64,000 nucleotides of DNA from Lichenicoccus sp965276875 (GTDB taxonomy: Bacteria; Pseudomonadota; Alphaproteobacteria; Acetobacterales; Acetobacteraceae), in assembly GCF_965276875.1 (NCBI RefSeq), contig NZ_OZ255701.1, positions 1,178,001 through 1,242,000 on the forward strand, in the 5' to 3' direction. The number at the start of each line of letters is the position of its first letter. The first letter of the stretch is position 1. Under the pieces are notes generated by a model. The model did not search any database. It saw only the letters and a program-made list of their open reading frames with translations, and was not told where the DNA came from. Positions 9,106 through 18,294 of this stretch are shown piece by piece. A program made the position numbers and the translations under genes.

Positions 9106-9464
9106 GGGCGTTCTCCTCTCTTGGACCAATGCAGGTCTGGCACGGCGGTTCGAGCGCCACTGCCTTGTTGTCACGAACGCCCCGAACATGGCGTCCGGCC
9201 GGGCAGCAGGCCACGCGAGCAACGTGACAGGCCGACGTCTTCGCAGATCCGGTCTTTGCAGATCCGATTGCGGTAGGAAGAAGTGTTGATTGGCAGTAAA
9301 GCGTCAAGGAACATGTCGACACTCCGCTGGTTCCTGTTCCATCATAGCGCCCACAGCGTATTGCCGGGCATCGTGTTGAGCGTGGCTGAGGCCAGCATCG
9401 CGGGTATTCATTGACACCGAAAACCGGCTGGTGCGGCATTCCAGCCGTCAACAGGAGCAAGACG
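9106..9464. other. intergenic stretch with a short direct repeat
   Basis: No gene is recognised here. A direct repeat GCAGATCCG occurs at 9243-9251 and 9258-9266. The stretch must hold the promoters of the divergent VOC pseudogene and the E1 gene, but I could not pick a convincing -35/-10 pair. Confidence 0.3.
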
Positions 9465-11867
9465 ATGTCGCAGGATGCGCAGACCGGACAGTCCAAGCCT
9501 GACGAGCCGGCAACGAGCCTGCCGATTTTGCAGAGCCCTTCCGGCGCGATGTCAGACACCATCAACGCGCTGCAATCGCTCGACGTTCGGCTGCGCTGGC
9601 TGTCGTCATGGATGATTCACAACGCGAACCATCTTCGCCCAAGCCGGGACGGGCTGAAGGTCGGCGGTCACCAGGCTTCGTGCGCATCAATAACCACGAT
9701 CATGGCGACGCTTTACTTCCACGCGCTGCGGCCACAGGACAAGGTCGCGGTCAAGCCGCATGCGAGCCCGGTGCTGCATGCGATCCACTATTTGCTGGGT
9801 CGCCAGGAGCTCGATCAGCTACAGCGCTTCCGCGGCCAGGGCGGCGCGCAGAGCTACCCCTCGCGTACCAAGGACCGCATCCCGGTGGATTTCTCTACCG
9901 GCTCGGTCGGGCTCGGCGTGGCGATCACCGCGTTCGCCAGCCTCGTGCAGGACTATCTTATCGCGCAAGACAGGATGGCCGAAGCCGAAGCCGGCCGCAT
10001 GGTGGCGCTACTGGGCGATGCGGAACTCGACGAGGGCAACATCTACGAGTGCCTGATCGAGGCCTACAAGCACGACGTTCGCAATTGCTGGTGGATCGTC
10101 GACTATAACCGGCAATCGCTGGATGCGACAACGGCCGACCGCATGTTCGACCGCTTCGATGACATCTTTCGCACCTGCGGCTGGCGCGTGCTGACCCTTA
10201 AGCACGGCAAGCTGCAGGAGCGGGCGTTCACGCGCGATGGTGGGCGCGCCCTCGAAGCCTGGATCGACAATTGCCCGAACGCTGACTACGCGGCGCTGAC
10301 CTACCAGGGCGGCAGTGCCTGGCGCGCCCGGCTGCTGGCCGATATCGGCGATCTCGACCATGTCGCCGAGCTGCTCGCCAGCTTCGATGACGAGGCGCTA
10401 TCGGCGCTGATGACAAACCTCGGCGGCCATTGCGTCGAGACCCTGCTCGAGGCCTATGCGATCGCCGCCGACCAGCAGCCCACCTTGTTCATCGCCTATA
10501 CCATCAAGGGCTTCGGCCTGCCGTTCGCCGGCCACAAGGACAACCATTCCGGCCTGATGAACCCCGGCCAGATCGAGGCGCTGCGCACGGCCTTGCAGAT
10601 CGCCGCCGGCGACGAGTGGGTGCCCTATGGCGGCCTGGGCGAGAACGCCGCGGCCGACCTGCGTGCCTTCGTGGCCGCCTCGCCGCTCGCGGGCTCGGTG
10701 AGCGAGGCCCGGGCGACGGAGATCGCGGTGCCGGCGCGGCTGCCGGTGCCGGATGGCAGGGAGCAATCGACGCAGGCCGCGTTCGGCCGGATCCTTCTCG
10801 AGCTGTCGCGCTCGGAGCCCGCCTTGGCCGAGCGGATCGTCACCACCTCGCCGGACGTCACCGTCTCAACCAATCTCGGTGCCTGGGTGAACCAGCGTGG
10901 CCTGTTCCGCCGCCAGGAACTCAAGGACGTGTTCCATTTGGCACGGATCCCCTCGGCGCAGCGCTGGTCCGGTCACCATGCTGGCCAGCACATCGAGCTC
11001 GGCATCGCCGAGAACAACCTGTTCCTGATTCTGGCGGCCCTCGGCCTGTCGGCGCCATTGTTCGGCACCCGGCTGCTGCCGATCGGCACCATCTATGATC
11101 CGTTCATCGCCCGCGGCCTCGATGCGCTGAACTATGGCTGCTACCAGAACAGCCGCTTCCTGCTGGTCGCCACCCCGTCCGGCCTGACGCTGGGTCCGGA
11201 GGGCGGCGCGCATCAATCCATCAACTCGCCACTGATCGGCATGGGCCAGCCGGGCCTCACCGCCTTCGAACCGGCCTTCGTCGATGAGCTGGCGCTGATG
11301 ATGCGCTGGTCGTTCGCGCACATGCAGGCGGAGGATGGGGGGTCGGTGTATCTGCGCCTGACCACGCGCGCGATTGCGCAGGTCGAGCGCGGCGAGACCG
11401 CTTGGGAGGAGGATGCGCTGAAGGGCGGCTATTGGCTGCGGCCGCCAGGACCGGCGGCGGACGCGGCGATCGTGTTCACCGGTGCACTGGCGCCGGAGGC
11501 GATCAGCGCGTGGAAGAGCCTGGAGGACGACATCCCGGGCCTCGGCCTGCTCTGCGTCACCTCGCCCGACCTGCTGCATCGCGGCTGGAGTGCCCGCCAG
11601 GCCGGACGCTGGAGCGGCGCCCCAAGGAACGCCAGTCATGTCGAAACCCTGCTGGGCCAGCTTGCGCCGCATGCCGGGCTGGTGACGGTGCTGGACGGCG
11701 CGCCGTCGACGCTGTCGTGGCTGGGCGCGGTGCGCGGCATGCGGACCAGCCCGCTCGGTGTCGACCGGTTCGGTCAGACCGGCGACCTGCCGGACCTCTA
11801 CCGGACCTACCGCCTCGACGCCGACGCCATCGTCGAAGCCGCGGCCGAGCTGTTTCTGGAGGTCTGA
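9465..11867 (+). CDS. homodimeric-type 2-oxoacid (pyruvate) dehydrogenase E1 component
   Basis: An 800-residue transketolase-fold protein of the AceE type, which decarboxylates pyruvate or a related 2-oxoacid on thiamine diphosphate and transfers the acyl group to a lipoyl E2. The thiamine diphosphate motif is GDAELDEGNIYE followed by the Asn in IVDYNRQSLD. The GHHAGQHIELGIAENNL and PSGLTLGPEGGAHQS segments belong to the pyrimidine-binding and C-terminal domains. AGGAGC at 9453-9458 supports the ATG at 9465. E. coli AceE has about 890 residues, so this is a shorter relative. The gene is followed three bases later by a mere scrap of E2, so its partner must be elsewhere or the enzyme may be orphaned. 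Confidence 0.85.
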   Translation: MSQDAQTGQSKPDEPATSLPILQSPSGAMSDTINALQSLDVRLRWLSSWMIHNANHLRPSRDGLKVGGHQASCASITTIMATLYFHALRPQDKVAVKPHASPVLHAIHYLLGRQELDQLQRFRGQGGAQSYPSRTKDRIPVDFSTGSVGLGVAITAFASLVQDYLIAQDRMAEAEAGRMVALLGDAELDEGNIYECLIEAYKHDVRNCWWIVDYNRQSLDATTADRMFDRFDDIFRTCGWRVLTLKHGKLQERAFTRDGGRALEAWIDNCPNADYAALTYQGGSAWRARLLADIGDLDHVAELLASFDDEALSALMTNLGGHCVETLLEAYAIAADQQPTLFIAYTIKGFGLPFAGHKDNHSGLMNPGQIEALRTALQIAAGDEWVPYGGLGENAAADLRAFVAASPLAGSVSEARATEIAVPARLPVPDGREQSTQAAFGRILLELSRSEPALAERIVTTSPDVTVSTNLGAWVNQRGLFRRQELKDVFHLARIPSAQRWSGHHAGQHIELGIAENNLFLILAALGLSAPLFGTRLLPIGTIYDPFIARGLDALNYGCYQNSRFLLVATPSGLTLGPEGGAHQSINSPLIGMGQPGLTAFEPAFVDELALMMRWSFAHMQAEDGGSVYLRLTTRAIAQVERGETAWEEDALKGGYWLRPPGPAADAAIVFTGALAPEAISAWKSLEDDIPGLGLLCVTSPDLLHRGWSARQAGRWSGAPRNASHVETLLGQLAPHAGLVTVLDGAPSTLSWLGAVRGMRTSPLGVDRFGQTGDLPDLYRTYRLDADAIVEAAAELFLEV

Positions 11868-11869
11868 CC

Positions 11870-12165
11870 GTGGCTTTGGAAGCCACCATGCCGGCGCTGT
11901 CGCCAGCGATGGTGCCCGCGACCACCAAGGTGAGCCCGCTGGCGCGGCGTATCGCTGGCGCAAAGGGCATCGAGCTCGGCCAGATCCGCGGCTCAGGCCG
12001 CGATGGCAAGATCCTGAAAATCGACCTTGGCCTGCCGGATCAAGGCGCTGGCGATCGCGCTGGAGCAGACGCCTGACCCCAAGCCTTGACCACCGCGCCA
12101 TCGGCGCCGCGCTGGTCCGCGGCTTCAAGACACGGATCGAGAAGCCGGTAGACATGCTGGCCTGA
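11870..12165 (+). pseudogene. dihydrolipoamide acyltransferase (E2) remnant
   Basis: Starting at GTG 11870, the frame encodes LEATMPALSPAM, the opening of a lipoyl domain. It goes almost directly to PLARRIAGAKGIELGQIRGS and DGKILKIDL, a peripheral subunit-binding domain that docks E1 or E3. After 12035 a shifted frame gives ALAIALEQTP and SLDHRAIGAALVRGFK, resembling bits of the catalytic domain whose S-F-D-H-R-x-x-D-G motif is here SLDHRAIGA, ending at TGA 12163-12165. The lipoyl lysine region and nearly all of the catalytic domain are missing. Translation from GTG would yield about 69 residues. The position right behind E1 shows that it was once the cognate E2. Confidence 0.75.
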
Positions 12166-12230
12166 ACCGGCCACCAGCGCACGGCAATTCGGAGCCTCCA
12201 TGACCATTTTGTTCGACGGCCTTTCGACCG

Positions 12231-13616
12231 ATGCCTGATTGCGCGAGCGCGTCGTCGGACGCGGCGGCGCGCGAGCTCCGCCCGGTGCTGACGGGATTGA
12301 TGCCGGCGCTGACCGTGGCCTCGGTCGATCAAAACATCGTGGCGACCGCGTTGCCACGCATCACCAGCGAGCTCGGCGGTCTGCGGCATCTATCCTGGGT
12401 GGTGACCGCCTTCCTGGCCACCAGCACGGTGTCGGCGCCGCTCTACGGCCGGCTGAGCGACCTCTATGGCCGCAAGCCGGCCTATATGCTGTCGATCATC
12501 ATCTTTCTGTTCGGCTCGGTGCTATGCGGGCTGGCCGGCAGCCTGGATGCGCTCATCGTGTTCCGGGCGCGGCAGGGGCTGGGTGCCGGCGGGCTGATCG
12601 TGCTGGCGCAGACGGTGATCGCCGCCGCCCTGCTGTTGATCGCGGCCGGACTGCGGCCACGGTCGCGGGGACCGGCGGCACGCCTCGATCTCGCCGGCAT
12701 CGCGCTGCTGGTGTTCGGCACCACCGCCCTGTTGCTGGTGCTGAGCTGGGGGGGTATCGCCTATGCCTGGTCCTCGACCACGATCGTCGGCCTGATCGCG
12801 TCGGCGGCCATGGCCTTGCTGCTGCTGGTAGCGACCGAGCGGCGCGCCGAACAGCCGCTGCTGCCGCCGGTGCTGTTCCGCAACAAGGTGTTCGTGCTGG
12901 CCTCCGCGGTGATCTGCCTCACGGCAATGTCGCTGTTTGCCGCCGCGGTGTTCCTGCCGCTGATGTTTCAGCTGCTGATGGGAGCCTCTCCGGCCGGCGC
13001 CGGGCTGATGGTGGCACCGATGATGGGCGGCGTGATCGTCGCCTCGTTCCTCGGCGGCCGGCTGCTGACGCGCACCGGACGCTACAAGCGCTTCCCCGTG
13101 CTCGGCCTGTTTGCCGCGATGCTGTCCTATGCGACGCTTGCCTGGACCACCCACGCCAGCTCTCCCGCCTGGCTCGTCGAGACCATCCTGGTGGCGATCG
13201 GATTCGGGCTCGGGCTGGTCATGCCCAACCTCACCACGGCGATCCAGAACGCCGTCGAGCGGACCGAACTCGGCGGCGCCACCGCAACGGCGGCGTTCTT
13301 CCGTTCGTTAGGTGGCGCCCTCGGCGTGGCGCTGGCCGGCGCCGTGCTGGCATTGCACCTGAACGGCCTATCCACCACCTCCCTGGCTGCCGGCAGCAGC
13401 GTCGTGCAGATCGCCAGCCTACCGGGCCCGCAGCGCCTCGCTGTCCTCGCCGCCTACCGTGCCGGCCTGACCGGCGCCTTTGCCGCCGGAGCCGCCCTCT
13501 CCGCCCTCGCCTTTCTCATCGTCCTGTTCTTGCCGGAACTTCCGCTACGCTCAACACCCATCGCCCCCGCGGCGCTGGACGCCGGGCATCCGGCGAAGGT
13601 CGGCGGCACCCCATGA
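12231..13616 (+). CDS. MFS transporter of the DHA2 drug:H+ antiporter type, internally deleted
   Basis: A 461-residue membrane protein of the 14-helix EmrB/QacA group: SVDQNIVATALPRI in helix 1 is the D-x-x-I-V-x-x-A-L-P motif and GRLSDLYGRKP is motif A. At residues 120-131 the sequence runs GGLIVLAQTVI and then jumps straight to LLLIAAGLRP. Normal members have about 60 residues between these points (the motif C helix with its G-P-x-x-G-G and the next helix). The frame is kept, but about two helices are missing (junction near nucleotide 12621), so a working transporter is doubtful. GTG and TTG alternatives exist, but the ATG at 12231 matches the family N-terminus. Confidence 0.75.
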   Translation: MPDCASASSDAAARELRPVLTGLMPALTVASVDQNIVATALPRITSELGGLRHLSWVVTAFLATSTVSAPLYGRLSDLYGRKPAYMLSIIIFLFGSVLCGLAGSLDALIVFRARQGLGAGGLIVLAQTVIAAALLLIAAGLRPRSRGPAARLDLAGIALLVFGTTALLLVLSWGGIAYAWSSTTIVGLIASAAMALLLLVATERRAEQPLLPPVLFRNKVFVLASAVICLTAMSLFAAAVFLPLMFQLLMGASPAGAGLMVAPMMGGVIVASFLGGRLLTRTGRYKRFPVLGLFAAMLSYATLAWTTHASSPAWLVETILVAIGFGLGLVMPNLTTAIQNAVERTELGGATATAAFFRSLGGALGVALAGAVLALHLNGLSTTSLAAGSSVVQIASLPGPQRLAVLAAYRAGLTGAFAAGAALSALAFLIVLFLPELPLRSTPIAPAALDAGHPAKVGGTP

Positions 13617-13622
13617 GCCGCG

Positions 13623-14885
13623 TCACCCGGTCCTCGACCCGTAAGCCGCGCCCGCAGCGAGCACCGTCTTCAACGACATTGTCTCGTCCGCGAGCACGGT
13701 GGATGAGATCTTCATGTGATCGGCCACCATCCGCTTGGCGGCGATGAAGTCGGCAATGCGGTTGACAGCGTCGGCGGCGATCACCGTCTCGCCGCTGAGA
13801 TAGAAGGCGATGAAGGTCTCGCTCTCCGGCGTGCCGCGCAGCACGATGGAATCATAGCCGGCCGACAACCCGACCATCTGCAGCTTCAGGTGATACTGGT
13901 CTGACCAGAACCAGGGCGGCATCGCTTTCGGCGCCGGCTTTTCACAAATCGCGGCAGCGCAGGCATGCGCCTGCTCGATCGCGTTGGGAACGGATTCGAG
14001 CCGCAACTTCCGCTCCAGGAAGCCGTGCTCGGCATGCGTGGCGCAATCCCCGATGGCGTAGATGTGCGGATCGGTCGTCCTTCCCGCGGCGTCAACCACG
14101 ATGCCGCCATCGATGACGAGCCCGGCTTCCTCGGCCAGTTCAGCGTTCGGCAGCAGGCCGATGCCGACGATCACGAAGTCAGCCGCCACTGCGCTGCCTT
14201 CGCCATACGCGACCGCGCCCACCTTGCCTGGGTCGGCTTCGGAGGCAATGAAGCTGGTGACGGTAACGCCGGTATGGATTTCGACACCGTGGCCGCGATG
14301 GACGCGCTCGTAGAAGGCGGACATCTCCGGCGCGGTGACGCGAGCCAGAACGCGGTCGGCGCCTTCGAGCACCGTCACGGCGAGGCCGCTCTTGATCGCC
14401 ACCGCCGCCACCTCCAGCCCGACATAGCCGCCGCCGACGATGACCAGCCGTCGCCCCGGCTTGAAGCGGCCGCGCATTGCCTCGACATCCTCGATGTTGC
14501 GCAGGGTGAAGATACTCCCGAGTTCGTGCCCCGGAACCTTCATCGGGCGCGGCCGCCCGCCGAGTGCCAGGATCAGCACGTCGTAATGCAGGACGTCGCC
14601 GCTCTCGAGCGAAACGGTACGCCGGTCGCGCTTGATGGCGTCCACCCGCGTCGACAGGCGCAGCTCGATGTCGGCCTTCTCGTATGCGGCCCGCGCCTTG
14701 ACTGACAGGTCGTCGATCCCGACCGTGCCCGCAAGATAGGCCTTCGAGAGCGGCGGCCGGGCATAGGGCAGGTGCCGCTCGGCGCCGATCAGCACGATAC
14801 GGCCGGAGAAACCCTGTTGGCGCAACCGAGTGGCGACTTCGGCACCGGCCTGACCGGCGCCTATGATGAGTGCCGTTCGGTTCAT
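13623..14885 (-). CDS. NAD(P)H-dependent ferredoxin reductase (putidaredoxin reductase-like)
   Basis: A 420-residue FAD flavoprotein with an N-terminal FAD-binding GAGQAGAEVA, the YARPPLSKAYL segment, a central NAD-binding GGGYVGLEVAA and the late IYAIGDCATH that contacts FAD. This is the layout of putidaredoxin and rhodocoxin reductases, which pass electrons from NADH to a [2Fe-2S] ferredoxin serving a cytochrome P450 or a ring hydroxylase. The ATG at 14883-14885 is preferred to a GTG one codon upstream. A [2Fe-2S] ferredoxin is the next gene upstream on the same strand, so the pair forms an electron transfer module. The likely P450 client is 41 kb away at 55747. Confidence 0.9.
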   Translation of the reverse strand: MNRTALIIGAGQAGAEVATRLRQQGFSGRIVLIGAERHLPYARPPLSKAYLAGTVGIDDLSVKARAAYEKADIELRLSTRVDAIKRDRRTVSLESGDVLHYDVLILALGGRPRPMKVPGHELGSIFTLRNIEDVEAMRGRFKPGRRLVIVGGGYVGLEVAAVAIKSGLAVTVLEGADRVLARVTAPEMSAFYERVHRGHGVEIHTGVTVTSFIASEADPGKVGAVAYGEGSAVAADFVIVGIGLLPNAELAEEAGLVIDGGIVVDAAGRTTDPHIYAIGDCATHAEHGFLERKLRLESVPNAIEQAHACAAAICEKPAPKAMPPWFWSDQYHLKLQMVGLSAGYDSIVLRGTPESETFIAFYLSGETVIAADAVNRIADFIAAKRMVADHMKISSTVLADETMSLKTVLAAGAAYGSRTG

Positions 14886-14984
14886 CACGCGCCCCCACGG
14901 TGGTGCCGTCGCGTCAATGCGAACGTGGAGCCTGGTTGGTCCCGGTGTACCGTAATGACCACCGGCGACCGTCCTTCAGCCTTC

Positions 14985-15293
14985 TTAGACAATGCGCACT
15001 CGCAAACCATTCAAATCCTGATTGAACGCAATCTGACAGGATAGGCGGGACGTCGACGTGCGGTGGTCCGAGCCGTCGAGGAGCGCATCCTCGTCGTTGC
15101 CGATGGCAGGGAGCCGCGCAAACCAATTCGGATCGACCGACACGTGGCATGTCGCGCACGAACAGCAGCCGCCACAGATGGCTTGGAGTTCGTCGAACCC
15201 GGCTCCCCGGATGATCTCCATGACGGACCTGCCAATCGGTGCGTCAACGGTCTCGGTCTCGCCGGAAACTCTCGTCACGAACAATGTGGCCAC
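14985..15293 (-). CDS. [2Fe-2S] ferredoxin, adrenodoxin/putidaredoxin type
   Basis: A 102-residue ferredoxin whose cluster ligands lie in CGGCCSCATC and the C-terminal LSCQI, giving the C-x5-C-x2-C...C spacing of vertebrate-type P450 redox partners. It starts at GTG 15291-15293 with GGAA upstream. About 100 bp separate it from the reductase gene downstream, and co-transcription is likely. It is a clear paralogue of the ferredoxin at 55395-55712; both share the GFDxLQAxCGG and TSRLSCQI blocks. CGGCC replaces the usual CGGxCSC context of the paralogue by one extra cysteine, which is unlikely to alter cluster binding. Confidence 0.92.
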   Translation of the reverse strand: MATLFVTRVSGETETVDAPIGRSVMEIIRGAGFDELQAICGGCCSCATCHVSVDPNWFARLPAIGNDEDALLDGSDHRTSTSRLSCQIAFNQDLNGLRVRIV

Positions 15294-15405
15294 GATAATT
15301 CCTTCGAAGCTTCAACCGACCGGGCAACGCTGACGATCGCCTCGCGCAGATTACCGAGGGTCACCGCATCTATAGTACATAGCCGGCGGCGGCAATCGCA
15401 ACATC

Positions 15406-15420
15406 ATTTCCCCGGGAAAT
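15406..15420. promoter_or_regulatory. perfect 15-bp palindrome upstream of ferredoxin gene
   Basis: ATTTCCCCGGGAAAT is a perfect inverted repeat (7 + 1 + 7) in the 322-bp gap between the ferredoxin gene and the TonB receptor gene, about 113 bp upstream of the ferredoxin start. It is not followed by a T-run on either strand, so an operator is more likely than a terminator. Nothing else is recognisable in 15294-15615. Confidence 0.35.
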
Positions 15421-15615
15421 CGGGCCGCCATCCTGGGCAATGAGGCAAGTCGATCCGGCCAGGATCAAACTCCCCAGCCTCAGTCGGGCGCATCATCAGG
15501 CAGGAACGCTGGTCGTCGTTACAAGGGTCCCTCGCGACGGCTCTCAAGCGGCATAACAGCGGCTCAGCGTACGCTTCGGATCACGATGGATCACGCGAGG
15601 GAGCCGACCGCCGCC

Positions 15616-17985
15616 TCATATCCTGACCCGCAGGACCATTCCGACGGTGCGCGGCTGGATGATCGTGAGCTGCCCGGTCTGGTCCGCGCCCCCTTCATTC
15701 GTGTAGAAGGTGATGCCGCGACTGTCGCTGATATTCTTGAGGAACAGCTCAAGTCCGTAGCGCCCGATATCGACGCCTGCGTGTAGGTCTCCGGTGTTGT
15801 AGCTGGGAAGCTGGAGGTGCGAGACGGTGACGGTGGTGGTCGGCGAGAAGTCGGTGGAGCGTACGCCCGTGTAGCTCCAGATCCCGGAAACATACGCAGG
15901 GTAGCGACCAAAAAGGGCCCAATCATACTCGACGTCGACGTTGTTGGTCACGTCCGGTACGTAGGGCAGGTAGTCGCCTGCAAAGGCGCCGAGCCCGGGT
16001 GCGTTCTTGGTCAGGCGTGCGTCGGTATATTCGCCGGAGGTACTCAGCGTGAGGCCGCGTAATGGGACCCAGCGCAGGGTCCATTCCACGCCTTTGCTGC
16101 TGGCACTCCCGGCATTGCCGTTGACGCTGAATGGCCCCTCGGGCGTGTTGAAGACGGACAGGATCTGCACGTTTTTCCAATTGACATAAAAGCCAGTGAC
16201 GTCGACCGCGACCTTCTTGTCAAAAAGATCCTGCCGTAAGCCGACTTCATAGTTTACCGTGCGATCGGGCTGGTACGTGTTCGGCAAGCCGACAACGCCA
16301 GGCACGGGAATATTGGCACCTCCAGGCCTGTAGCCTGTCGCGATCCGTCCGTAGACCATGGTATTGTCGGTCGGACGCCAGCGGGGTGCGACGGAATAGA
16401 GCGCATCGTGATCGTTCGAGTTCACCTCGCCAAGAGGCGTCGTCGGCCCATACAGCACACAGCAGCCGTAAACCGTCTGTGCATGTTGCGCGGTGCCGCT
16501 GAAGCGGCCGCCGAGCGAGACATCGAACGTCGGAATGAGGTGATAATCGACCTGACCGAACACGGCCCAACTTGACAGGGCGGCGTCCTCCGCGACGCCG
16601 CCTGCGGGAGGTGCCAGAACGCCAAGGCCGCTTGCATCCCGGGCGTCGAGATATTGCAGGAAGGCAGTATTTTCGTGCGTGTAGAAGGCGCCTCCCAGCC
16701 ACTGGAACTTGCGGCCAAGCACCGTGAGTCCCGGATCGTTGGTCAGTCGGACCTCTTGATTGAACTTGCCGAGGTTGGAGTTCTGCCGCTCGCCGATGAC
16801 GAGTGGAACCCCGTAGGCGTTCGCATCAAGATAGTCCGCGTAGTCCACTCCCGCGGCGATATTCGTGTTTGAGGCATCTGCATTGGTCTTGACGTCGTTG
16901 AAGGTGTAGCTGGTAATCGAGGTGAGGTTCGACCATCCGAAATCGTAGTTGATGTCGGCATAATATACGGCCGCCTCATTCTGGCCGGTGTTTGACAGCC
17001 GGCTGTTGTTGACCAGTCCATACGGGATCGACAGCTGATCGGCGGGTGGCGCCATCGGGTCGCGCGCCGCACCGACCGCCTGGATCAGGTCCGTGTTGTT
17101 GCTGAACAATGTCTGACGTTCCGCGGTGAGACGGACATAGAGGGCGGATGTCGGCTCGACCAACAGCGAGGCGCGCCAGCCATATTGGTGGCCGCTATTG
17201 GCGTTCGTCTTTCCCGCCTCGGGATTATCGATGTAGCCCGGTATCCACTCGTTCCAGCCGGTCAGGCGGATGGCCGCGATATCCTCGACCAGCGGGACGT
17301 TGACGAAGCCTTTCAGCGTGCCGCCGATGCCGCCGTCGGTGGCGCCGCTGATGCCGGACTCCAGGGCCGCGGAGTATTTCGTCAAAGTGGGCGGGTTGGT
17401 CACGTACTTGACGATGCCGCCTTCCGCGGTCGCGCCATAGAGGGTGCCTTGGGGGCCCTGCAGCACCTCGATGCGGCTCAGGTCATAGGTGTCGAAGTTG
17501 GAACTGTTGACAGCTGCATTGTTCTGCGCGCTCTCGGCGCTGGTCGGCACGTCGTCGAGAACCGATGCGACCTCGGTACCGACGCTGCCTGTGTTCAGTC
17601 CTCTGAGGACGATACGAACCTGGGTCTTGTCGGCCACCTGCACGGAAAGTCCAGGCACCTGCGAGGCGAGGTCCTGGATACTTGTATCCTGGCGGCGCTC
17701 CAATGTCTTGCCCGTGATAGCGGTGACGCTGTTGGCGACGTTCCGCTCCAGCTCTCGTCGTTTGTTGGCCGTGACGACGATCTGTTCGACCGCGGTGTCG
17801 GAACCGGGGCGCACGGCCTCCGGTTTGGCGGGACTGGACGGGTTCGTTTTTGCAGGCTGTCCGGACCCTCGATCCGCCACGACCGAGGGTGTTGAGGGTG
17901 CAGGTGCCACCTGCGCCCTTGCCTGCGCGCTCACGGCCGCAGCCAGCACGACGGCCATTCCCGGACGCAAACATGAGCGCTGCAT
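15616..17985 (-). CDS. TonB-dependent outer membrane receptor
   Basis: A protein of about 789 residues starting MQRSCLRPGMAVVLAAAVSA, a signal peptide, with AAGGAA eight bases before the ATG at 17983-17985. A TonB box-like EQIVVTANKRR precedes the plug domain (TSIQDLASQVPGLSVQV, IEVLQGPQGTLYGATAEGG). The rest is a beta-barrel ending in GMVLRVRI, a typical outer membrane C-terminus. It imports a scarce or bulky substrate using energy from TonB-ExbBD. The plug and barrel match the pseudo-siderophore or peptide type receptors common in organisms degrading complex organics, and no siderophore genes are nearby. Divergent to a secreted serine hydrolase, it likely imports peptides or their conjugates (inference). 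Confidence 0.9.
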   Translation of the reverse strand: MQRSCLRPGMAVVLAAAVSAQARAQVAPAPSTPSVVADRGSGQPAKTNPSSPAKPEAVRPGSDTAVEQIVVTANKRRELERNVANSVTAITGKTLERRQDTSIQDLASQVPGLSVQVADKTQVRIVLRGLNTGSVGTEVASVLDDVPTSAESAQNNAAVNSSNFDTYDLSRIEVLQGPQGTLYGATAEGGIVKYVTNPPTLTKYSAALESGISGATDGGIGGTLKGFVNVPLVEDIAAIRLTGWNEWIPGYIDNPEAGKTNANSGHQYGWRASLLVEPTSALYVRLTAERQTLFSNNTDLIQAVGAARDPMAPPADQLSIPYGLVNNSRLSNTGQNEAAVYYADINYDFGWSNLTSITSYTFNDVKTNADASNTNIAAGVDYADYLDANAYGVPLVIGERQNSNLGKFNQEVRLTNDPGLTVLGRKFQWLGGAFYTHENTAFLQYLDARDASGLGVLAPPAGGVAEDAALSSWAVFGQVDYHLIPTFDVSLGGRFSGTAQHAQTVYGCCVLYGPTTPLGEVNSNDHDALYSVAPRWRPTDNTMVYGRIATGYRPGGANIPVPGVVGLPNTYQPDRTVNYEVGLRQDLFDKKVAVDVTGFYVNWKNVQILSVFNTPEGPFSVNGNAGSASSKGVEWTLRWVPLRGLTLSTSGEYTDARLTKNAPGLGAFAGDYLPYVPDVTNNVDVEYDWALFGRYPAYVSGIWSYTGVRSTDFSPTTTVTVSHLQLPSYNTGDLHAGVDIGRYGLELFLKNISDSRGITFYTNEGGADQTGQLTIIQPRTVGMVLRVRI

Positions 17986-18020
17986 GATCGTTCCTTGGGC
18001 TGTACGATTGCTCACATGTC

Positions 18021-18216
18021 GCAAAGTTTCGCTTGACGCGACGCTATTAGCGTGGGGGTGAAGGTGTCAAGCGTATGTGAAAGAAGTTTCTATTATTGCA
18101 TAGGCTCGACCGATCAGGGTCGTCGGGCCCGAGCTCGAGACGCGTGGTTTTCAGCGTAGCCATCGCCAGTTTCGAAGATTTTTCCCGAAACTATTGTCGG
18201 TATTTAGAAACTTTGC
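18021..18216. promoter_or_regulatory. divergent control region with repeated AGTTTC/GAAACT sites
   Basis: Between the receptor and hydrolase genes GCAAAGTTTC (18021-18030) and its exact reverse complement GAAACTTTGC (18207-18216) face each other. Two further cores lie between them: TGAAAGAAGTTTCT at 18078-18091 and GAAACT at 18187-18192. The first site lies 36 bp upstream of the receptor ATG. A TGAAA-N4-TTTCA site recurs upstream of the M81 gene (24646-24659), which suggests a common regulator, possibly the XRE-cupin protein at 22514. Confidence 0.4.
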
Positions 18217-18294
18217 CTAAAGTGAAAAGCGGTCCGCTGACGGTGGCTCGTTCGCAATCGCCACGACTCGGCCCCGTTGCCTGGAGATGCCTCA

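Noticed and set aside
10866..12389. 507-codon minus-strand frame
   Set aside because: Antisense to the E1 gene, the E2 remnant and the start of the transporter; no family resemblance and no ribosome binding site.
12239..13747. 502-codon plus-strand frame in another phase over the transporter
   Set aside because: The 12231 frame shows MFS helices and motifs; this one is an Arg-rich shadow.
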